DNA of 64,000 nucleotides from JAIRTY01 sp050257395 (GTDB lineage Bacteria > Actinomycetota > Actinomycetes > Streptosporangiales > Streptosporangiaceae), in the NCBI GenBank assembly GCA_050257395.1, contig JBLMWU010000079.1, positions 29,069 through 93,068 on the forward strand. Reading direction: 5' to 3'. The translations under genes and the position numbers were made by a program. How positions within the stretch are numbered: the stretch's first letter is position 1; every line of letters starts with the position of its first letter. The notes beneath the pieces are model-generated. The model was given only the letters and a program-made list of their open reading frames with translations, had not been told where the DNA came from and ran no database searches. Below, piece after piece: positions 58,828 to 64,000 of this stretch.

Positions 58828-59573
58828 CGCTGCCCGGCGCCCAGGCCGAGCCGGGCGGCCAGCGCGGCCCCTTCCTCCGGGCTGCGGGTGCCCCGCCGCC
58901 AGGTGCAGGCCAGCGTCCAGGCCGCCACCTGCCCGGTGGCCAGCACCCGGCGGACGGCCGCCGCCACCGTGCCGGTACCCGGGCCGCCGCCCGCCGGGTA
59001 GCGCAGGCCGGGCAGCTCGCCCTCGTCGATCACGTCCGCGTCGACGTGCAGGTACAGCGGCCCGGCCGGGAGCGGGCCGCTGCCGAGCCCGGCCACCGGG
59101 ACCTGCGCCACCCCGTCGGCGGCCAGCAGCTCCGCCTCGCCCGGGTCCAGGTCCCGGGCCCCGGCCAGCACGATCCGGTCCGGGGAGACCGGCCGCAGCC
59201 CCAGCGCGCCGGCGATGCCGGGATCATCGCGGCCGGCGAGCATGGCCAGCGGCATCCCGCCCAGGTATCCCGACGGGCTGGTCGCGGGGGTGTTGTAGTC
59301 GCCGTGCGCGTCGAGCCAGATCACCGCCGGGTCGATGCCCGCGGCCTGCAGACCGGCCACCACGCCGAGGGCGGCCACGCAGTCACCGGTCGCGGCGCCC
59401 GGCTGCCCGCCGGCGGTGACCGCCGCGGCCACCTCCGCTGCGATCGCCCGGTTCAGCGCGAGCACCCGCGCCGGTGTGCCGCCCGCGGGCAGGTCCGGCG
59501 CCACGGCCGGGCCGGGCACCGGCGGCGGCAGCAGCCGCTCGTCCAGGTGGTAGGGCACCACCAGCGTCGTCAC
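58824..59573 (-). CDS. Arginase/agmatinase-family protein
   Basis: About 249 residues from GTG 59573, where the family sequence VTTLVVPYHLDERL starts. Manganese ligands are visible in VIWLDAHGDYNTPATS (DAHGD) and LYLHVDADVID (DxD), and the C-terminal end AAWTLACTWRRG is degenerate relative to known enzymes. The first ligand motif, usually GGDHS, is GDCVAAL here, so activity may differ. It may hydrolyse a guanidino compound or be a degenerate homologue. Likely cytoplasmic. Confidence 0.82.
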   Translation of the reverse strand: MTTLVVPYHLDERLLPPPVPGPAVAPDLPAGGTPARVLALNRAIAAEVAAAVTAGGQPGAATGDCVAALGVVAGLQAAGIDPAVIWLDAHGDYNTPATSPSGYLGGMPLAMLAGRDDPGIAGALGLRPVSPDRIVLAGARDLDPGEAELLAADGVAQVPVAGLGSGPLPAGPLYLHVDADVIDEGELPGLRYPAGGGPGTGTVAAAVRRVLATGQVAAWTLACTWRRGTRSPEEGAALAARLGLGAGQR

Positions 59574-59637
59574 AGCAGCCAGCTCAGCACGCCGCCGCCG
59601 CGGTGGCAACGGCGGGGCCGGCCGCGCCGGCGGCGGG

Positions 59638-60051
59638 CTACCTGACCATGGGGAAGCAGAGGAAGGTGGGGATCCGGAACAGCTGCCCCTGATTCGCCCG
59701 GACGGCACCCATGATGATGTACACCAGGTGCGCGACGCCGAGGGCGATGAACCCCAGCACGATCAGGATGAGGCCGAGGCCGTGGGTGACCAGCGCCAGC
59801 GGGATCGCGATGATGACCAGCGCGATGGCGTAGATGATCCCGGTGATGCTCAGGTTGAGCGCCTGCGCCGCGTGGAACCGGACGTAGCGCGACTCGTTCA
59901 TCTTCACCAGGTAGATGACCAGCGGCGCGATGATGGCCGCGATGAGGGCCAGCAGGTAGGCGAGCAGCGCCCACATCTGGTCGTCGGACGCCCCGCGCGG
60001 GCCGTAGCCCTCGGGGGATTCGGGCTGGTGCCCGTAAGCCGGGATGTTCAC
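59638..60051 (-). CDS. DUF4870/Tic20-like membrane protein
   Basis: A 137-residue protein from GTG 60051. A hydrophilic Gly/Tyr/Pro start (IPAYGHQPESPEGYGPRGAS) leads to the motif MWALLAYLLALIAAIIAPLV, NESRYVRFHAAQALNLSITG and further helices, typical of DUF4870. The polar VRFHAAQALN between helices is conserved in this group. Function unknown. It is divergent from the Ser/Thr kinase gene. Confidence 0.86.
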   Translation of the reverse strand: MNIPAYGHQPESPEGYGPRGASDDQMWALLAYLLALIAAIIAPLVIYLVKMNESRYVRFHAAQALNLSITGIIYAIALVIIAIPLALVTHGLGLILIVLGFIALGVAHLVYIIMGAVRANQGQLFRIPTFLCFPMVR

Positions 60052-60173
60052 CGGCTGCCGCCTTTCCGCCGCGCACCGCCGGCTTTTCCGGATCTCGCCG
60101 CACAGAATGTCGCGAACCGTCGCCGTGCGCAAGCAATCGCGCGCTTCGATCAATTTCTCGGTACCGTGCCTTC

Positions 60174-61544
60174 ATGGCACAGCCCGGGCTGCTTCTGGAT
60201 GACCGGTACCGGCTGGACGAGCACATCGCCGCGGGCGGGATGGGCGAGGTCTGGCGCGGGACCGACCTGCTGCTGAACCGGCAGGTCGCGGTGAAGCTGA
60301 TGCGGCCGCACTATGCCCAGGACGCGGAGGGCCTGGCGCGGTTCCGCGCCGAGGCCAGATACGCGGCCTCGCTGCAGCACCCGAACATCGCCGTGGTCTA
60401 CGACTACTGGGAAGGCGACCCGCCCGGCCAGCCCTACCTGGTGATGGAACTGGTGAACGGCCCTTCCCTGGCCGGGCTGGTGGAGCGGGGGCCGCTGCCC
60501 CCCGGGCCGGTCATGGACGTGGTCGCCCAGACCGCCGCCGGCCTGCAGGCCGCGCACGCGGCGGGGCTGGTGCACCGCGACATCAAACCCGGGAACCTGC
60601 TGATCGGGCCCGGCGGCCAGGTGAAGATCACCGACTTCGGGATCGCCCGCGCCGAGTCGTCGGCAGCGATCACCAGCACCGGCCTGGTCGTCGGCACCAT
60701 CGCCTACCTGGCGCCGGAACGGCTGTACGGGACACCGGCCACGCCCGCCGCTGACCTGTACGCGCTGGGCATGGTGGCGCACGAGTGCCTCACCGGCAGG
60801 CGCCCGTTCGACGGCGAGCCGATCGCGATCGCGTACGCGCACCAGGAGGGGAAGCTGCCGCCGCTGCCGCCGTCCGTGCCGCCGGAGGTGGCCGGCCTGG
60901 TCGCCGCGCTGGCCGCCAAGGACCCGGAGGCCCGGCCCGCCAGCGCGGGGGAGGTGGCCGCGTGGGCAGGGCAGCTGCGGGCCGCCCTCACCGGCTCGGC
61001 CGCCAGCTACCAGGACAGCGCCGCCTATCCGGGCGGCGGGCCGGCCACCGCGGGCACCAGCCCGACCGGCGACTTCTTCCCGGCCACCCAGACCGGCCGG
61101 GCGACCTGGCCGGGACCGGGCCGGACCGCCGGCGGGGGGCCGGGCAGCGGCGGGATCACGGCCGCTGACCTGCCGCCCCCGGCCGGGCGGCGGTTCCCCC
61201 TGCGTGCGGTGCTGATCGGGGGCGGCCTGGTGGCTGCCTGCCTGGTGGCGGTGCTGCTGATGGTGCTGCCCAGCTCCCCGCAGCACGGGTCCGCGGGGCT
61301 GCGGTCCGACCAGCATTCGGTGGCGCCGGCCAGCCCGTCCGCCTCGCCGGCCGCGGCGACGGCCAGCGCGGCCGTGCCGCAGCAGCCCGTCCCGACCGCG
61401 GCGCCGGTCGCCTCCCCGACGCCGACCCCGACCCCGACGGCGTCCCCGACCGCCACGGCCACGCCGACGGCGACTGCCACGGCCACGGCGACCGCCACGG
61501 CCACGGCGACCGGTGTCCCCACCGCCGGTCAGGCGACCCCCTGA
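60174..61544 (+). CDS. Membrane Ser/Thr protein kinase (PknB-type)
   Basis: A 456-residue kinase from ATG 60174. Gly loop IAAGGMGEVWRG, Lys in RQVAVKLMRPHYA, catalytic loop LVHRDIKPGNLLIG and activation DFGIARAESS mark an active Hanks-type kinase. A Pro/Ala linker, one membrane helix (VLIGGGLVAACLVAVLLMVL) and an extracytoplasmic low-complexity Pro/Thr/Ala tail follow, with TPTPTPTASPTATATPTATA repeated. There are no PASTA domains. Probably a cell-envelope signalling kinase; targets unknown. Confidence 0.93.
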   Translation: MAQPGLLLDDRYRLDEHIAAGGMGEVWRGTDLLLNRQVAVKLMRPHYAQDAEGLARFRAEARYAASLQHPNIAVVYDYWEGDPPGQPYLVMELVNGPSLAGLVERGPLPPGPVMDVVAQTAAGLQAAHAAGLVHRDIKPGNLLIGPGGQVKITDFGIARAESSAAITSTGLVVGTIAYLAPERLYGTPATPAADLYALGMVAHECLTGRRPFDGEPIAIAYAHQEGKLPPLPPSVPPEVAGLVAALAAKDPEARPASAGEVAAWAGQLRAALTGSAASYQDSAAYPGGGPATAGTSPTGDFFPATQTGRATWPGPGRTAGGGPGSGGITAADLPPPAGRRFPLRAVLIGGGLVAACLVAVLLMVLPSSPQHGSAGLRSDQHSVAPASPSASPAAATASAAVPQQPVPTAAPVASPTPTPTPTASPTATATPTATATATATATATATGVPTAGQATP

Positions 61545-61741
61545 CCGGGGAGCCCGCCGCCGGTCCCGCGGCCGCCTGACCGGGCTGCCCGTCTCCGGCC
61601 CGGCGTGCCCCTGGCCAGGGCTGGGCGGCGGCTGCCGCGCGGCCCTGGCCCGCCCGAACGTAGGGTTTCCCCCGATGCGATGGCCGCGCCGCCGCCCCTA
61701 GCGTCTGACCCGCCATGCCAGGGCTAGAGGAGGAGCGGGCT

Positions 61742-62347
61742 ATGCGGGGTATCAGCTGGACCGGCGCCGTCGCGCTGCGGCGGGTCACCTTGATCACGAT
61801 GGCGGCGGCGGCCGGCGGGCTGACCGCCGCCTGCTTCCCGGGGGCGTCGCCCGCAGCGTCGCCGTCCGCCGCGCCTGCCACGGCGGCGGCCAAGCAGCCG
61901 GCGTCAGCCCCGCCGGCTTCCGCCGCGGCTGCGCCGCCGGCCGGCAAGGCGACGTCGTCGTGCAACGTCATCACCCAGGCCGAGGCCGCTGCCGCGCTCG
62001 GCCAGCCGGTCAGCGCGCCGTCCATGGGCAAGGCCTACGTCGAGGGCGGCGCCGCCTGCGTCTACTACGGGCCGGACGTGCCAGCCGGCGCCACCCCGGA
62101 CATCCCCCTCGGGGACACCGTGCGGGTGGTGCTGGTGAGGGGGCCGAAGGCGAAGTTCTACTTCGACGACTACCGGGGCAAGGTGCCCGCCAAGCCGCTC
62201 TCCGGGCTGGGCGACGCCGCTTACTACGACGGCTACGCCTCCGTCAACGTCCTCAAAGGCGACGCCTACGTCCGAATCAACGTGGGCATCTTCCACAACC
62301 TCGGCCCGGAGAAGGTGCTCGCCGCCGACGCGCTGCCCCGGATGTGA
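61742..62347 (+). CDS. Secreted lipoprotein (DUF3558-like)
   Basis: A 201-residue protein from ATG 61742 (GAGGAGCGGG upstream; a start at 61715 is less likely). The signal peptide ends in lipobox LTAAC (LITMAAAAGGLTAAC), then an Ala/Pro-rich spacer. The mature part, SSCNVITQAEAAAALGQPVS and AAYYDGYASVNVLKGDAYVR, resembles mycobacterial and streptomycete DUF3558 proteins. It is anchored to the outer face of the membrane. Function unknown. Confidence 0.85.
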   Translation: MRGISWTGAVALRRVTLITMAAAAGGLTAACFPGASPAASPSAAPATAAAKQPASAPPASAAAAPPAGKATSSCNVITQAEAAAALGQPVSAPSMGKAYVEGGAACVYYGPDVPAGATPDIPLGDTVRVVLVRGPKAKFYFDDYRGKVPAKPLSGLGDAAYYDGYASVNVLKGDAYVRINVGIFHNLGPEKVLAADALPRM

Positions 62348-62371
62348 CGCGCCGCAGGGCCCGGCCGGTCC

Positions 62372-63613
62372 TCAGCTGGCCGGATCCGCCGCCTGCTGGG
62401 CCGGCACCACCGCTTCCGCCCGGCGCAGCGCGCGCAGCGCCAGCTGGGCGTGCAGCAGCACGCCGTCGGCCATCACCGAGTCGTCGAACGCCGCCCGTGG
62501 GCTGTGGTTGTCCGGCCCGTCCGTGCGGTCGCCGGTGTGGGCGCCGAGGAACAGGTAGCAGCCCGGGACCTCGTCGAGCACCCGGGAGAAGTCCTCCGAC
62601 CCGGTGATCGGGTCGGCCAGCTCGTGGTAGCGCTCGGTGCCGAAGACCTCGGCGACCACCCCGGCGGCGAACGCCGCGTGGCCCGGGTCGTTGCGGGTCA
62701 GCGGGTACTCGTCGGTGTAGTCCACGTCCACGTCCACGCCGAAGGCCGCGCCGATCTGCCGGCACAGCGCGGGCGCCTCCACCCGGATCCGGTCGCGGGC
62801 CTCCCGGGAGAAGGACCGGATCGTGGCCTCGAACCGGGCGTCGTCGGGGATGATGTTGCGCTTCGTGCCCGCGTGCAGGCTGCCGACCGTCACCACCACC
62901 GGGTCGAACACGTCGAACCGGCGGGTCACCAGCGTCTGCAGCGCCGTCACCATCTCCGCGGCGGCGGTGATCGGGTCCCGGGAGCGGTGCGGCGCCGAGC
63001 CGTGCCCGCCCTCGCCCCGGACGACCACCGTCATGCCGGCGCTCGCCGCCATCAGCTGGCCGGGCCGGGTGGCGAACACCGAGCGCGGGATCATCGAGGA
63101 CAGCACGTGCATGCCGTAGGCGGCCACCACCGGCCTGCCCGCCGCCTCGAGCACGCCCTCCGCGACCATCCGGCCGGCCCCGTCCCACCCCTCCTCGCCC
63201 GGCTGGAACATGAACACCACGTCACCCGGCAGCTCGCTGCGGTGCGCCGCGAGCAGCCGTGCGGCGCCGACGAGCATCGCGGTGTGCAGATCGTGGCCGC
63301 AGGCGTGCATGGCCCCGTCCACCGTGCTCGCGTACTCCAGCCCGGTCGCCTCCGTGACCGGCAGCGCGTCCATGTCGCCGCGCAGCAGCACGGCCGGCCC
63401 GCGCCGGCCGCCGCGCAGCACCGCCGTGACCGACGACAGCGCGCGGCCGGTGGTGATCTCCAGGTCCAGCCCGGCCAGCTCGGTGAGCACCGTCTCCTGC
63501 GTGACGGGCAGGGCCAGACCGGTCTCCGGCTGGGCGTGCAGCACCCGCCTGAGCCTGATCAGGTCGGGCCCGAGCGCGCTGGCGTCGTCCCGGAGCCGGT
63601 CGTCAAGAGCCAT
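62372..63613 (-). CDS. M20D-family amidohydrolase
   Basis: A 413-residue zinc/manganese amidohydrolase. Metal ligands are visible in MHACGHDLHTAMLVGAARLL, FQPGEEGWDGAGRMVAEGVL and HSPRAAFDDS. The dimerisation domain (about 185-295) is present: GHGSAPHRSRDPITAAAEMV. It belongs to the group with IAA-amino acid hydrolase, N-acyl-aminoacylase and hippuricase activity. It probably releases an amino acid from an N-acyl conjugate. Its start lies inside the 3' end of a small upstream gene (11-base overlap). Confidence 0.92.
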   Translation of the reverse strand: MALDDRLRDDASALGPDLIRLRRVLHAQPETGLALPVTQETVLTELAGLDLEITTGRALSSVTAVLRGGRRGPAVLLRGDMDALPVTEATGLEYASTVDGAMHACGHDLHTAMLVGAARLLAAHRSELPGDVVFMFQPGEEGWDGAGRMVAEGVLEAAGRPVVAAYGMHVLSSMIPRSVFATRPGQLMAASAGMTVVVRGEGGHGSAPHRSRDPITAAAEMVTALQTLVTRRFDVFDPVVVTVGSLHAGTKRNIIPDDARFEATIRSFSREARDRIRVEAPALCRQIGAAFGVDVDVDYTDEYPLTRNDPGHAAFAAGVVAEVFGTERYHELADPITGSEDFSRVLDEVPGCYLFLGAHTGDRTDGPDNHSPRAAFDDSVMADGVLLHAQLALRALRRAEAVVPAQQAADPAS

Positions 63614-63926
63614 AGAGTGCCTCCAGCCGCGCCCGTGCGCCGTTGCGGGGTTCCTGCCTGAGAGGGTACGGGCCCGCGGATTTTCCGGAAACCGCCCGGC
63701 CGGCGGCGAATACCGCGGTCACGGCGGCGAGCAGCAGGGCGGCGAGCGCGAGCACCGCGCTGGCCGAGAGCTGCTGCAGGGCGGCGCCCGCGGCGGCCCC
63801 GGCCAGCATGGCCCCGGCCAGCATGGCCGCGGCCGAGCCGAGCCGGCGGTGCGGCCGGGCGCCGCTGCCGCCGCCCAGCCGCGCGGCGACGGGCTGGCGG
63901 CGCCGCAGCGGCGGGGTGACGGCCAT
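63603..63926 (-). CDS. Small hydrophobic protein (107 aa), upstream and overlapping the amidohydrolase
   Basis: A 107-residue frame from ATG 63926 ends at 63603, eleven bases into the amidohydrolase gene. The N terminus is basic, then two hydrophobic segments, AAMLAGAMLAGAAAGAALQQ and LALAALLLAAVTAVFAAG, followed by a charged tail ending LEALYGS. There is no family match. Overlap and codon use favour a real gene cotranscribed with the amidohydrolase, but the C-terminal coding DNA also carries a glycine-riboswitch-like motif pair (see findings), so it could be an untranslated leader instead. Confidence 0.55.
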   Translation of the reverse strand: MAVTPPLRRRQPVAARLGGGSGARPHRRLGSAAAMLAGAMLAGAAAGAALQQLSASAVLALAALLLAAVTAVFAAGRAVSGKSAGPYPLRQEPRNGARARLEALYGS

Positions 63927-64000
63927 GGCGGTTCCGTTCGGCTGGGGTGGGGCGCCGCGCCGGGGCCCGGGGTCACCCGGGCCGCCTGGGCGGCGGCCCG

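Noticed and set aside
61414..61520. Pro/Thr/Ala repeat at the end of the kinase as a frameshift or assembly artefact
   Set aside because: The frame stays open, the composition is typical of extracytoplasmic linkers in kinases, and the stop follows normally.
1..64000. CRISPR array, tRNA or rRNA genes
   Set aside because: I found no regularly spaced identical repeats with unique spacers, and no tRNA cloverleaf or conserved rRNA sequence. The only phased array is the 11-bp one at 5799-5851, which has no spacers.

Overview
This is about 64 kb of very GC-rich DNA (third codon positions almost all G or C, many GTG starts, GTGA and ATGA start/stop overlaps, long antisense shadow frames). That, together with a SapB/AmfS-type class III lanthipeptide locus, a DUF574-type SAM methyltransferase, LuxR-type two-component genes and many TetR/MarR/AraC regulators, points to a filamentous, sporulating actinomycete (Streptomyces-like or a Streptosporangiales relative). 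I see no rRNA, tRNA, CRISPR array, prophage or replication origin; the window is chromosomal, mostly single genes and two- to three-gene operons.

Layout. 1-6.5 kb: a ram/amf-like lanthipeptide operon read leftward: class III synthetase (3006-5681), a 37-residue precursor that begins inside the synthetase gene (2930-3043), a 15-bp intergenic hairpin, then two ABC exporter subunits, the second running off the window. Five copies of CCGTCCAAT with an exact 11-bp period lie upstream, next to a divergent XRE regulator. 6.9-12.5 kb: aldo/keto reductase with MarR, YceI, quinone reductase, two coupled membrane proteins, methyltransferase. 12.6-16.7 kb: sbcDC, the double-strand-end nuclease. 16.8-25.1 kb: lipid kinase, YkvA-like protein, a histidine kinase coupled to a response regulator broken by a one-base frameshift, a self-regulating membrane protein-TetR operon with twin operators, a HemK-like methyltransferase, a pentapeptide protein. 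25.1-28.3 kb: a short methionyl-tRNA synthetase with an attenuator-like leader, NUDIX hydrolase, aldo/keto reductase.

28.5-35.7 kb: beta-helix protein, AraC regulator divergent from a cupin-SDR-ADH catabolic operon with 22-bp-spaced direct repeats, a TetR/SRPBCC divergent pair, and a C39-like cysteine peptidase homologue. 35.8-40.6 kb: small stress and membrane proteins, VOC protein, AAA ATPase, M50-like protease, epimerase. 40.7-44.7 kb: a drug-efflux type ABC operon whose MarR gene is now separated from it by a solo TnpB element. 45-50 kb: membrane proteins and a translationally coupled pair of P-loop (STAND-like) NTPases, the most unfamiliar module here. 50-51.4 kb: a decayed zone with a truncated LuxR regulator and an internally deleted phosphotransferase. 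51.4-64 kb: hydrolase, acetyltransferase, L,D-transpeptidase lipoprotein, a large beta-helix membrane protein, TrmO-like protein, DUF3500, acylphosphatase, arginase-like protein, DUF4870, Ser/Thr kinase, lipoprotein and an M20 amidohydrolase.

The most worthwhile points are the lanthipeptide locus with its helically phased upstream repeats, the paired NTPases at 46.8-49.9 kb, the leader of the tRNA synthetase, and several clean regulator/operator pairs that can be read directly from the DNA.
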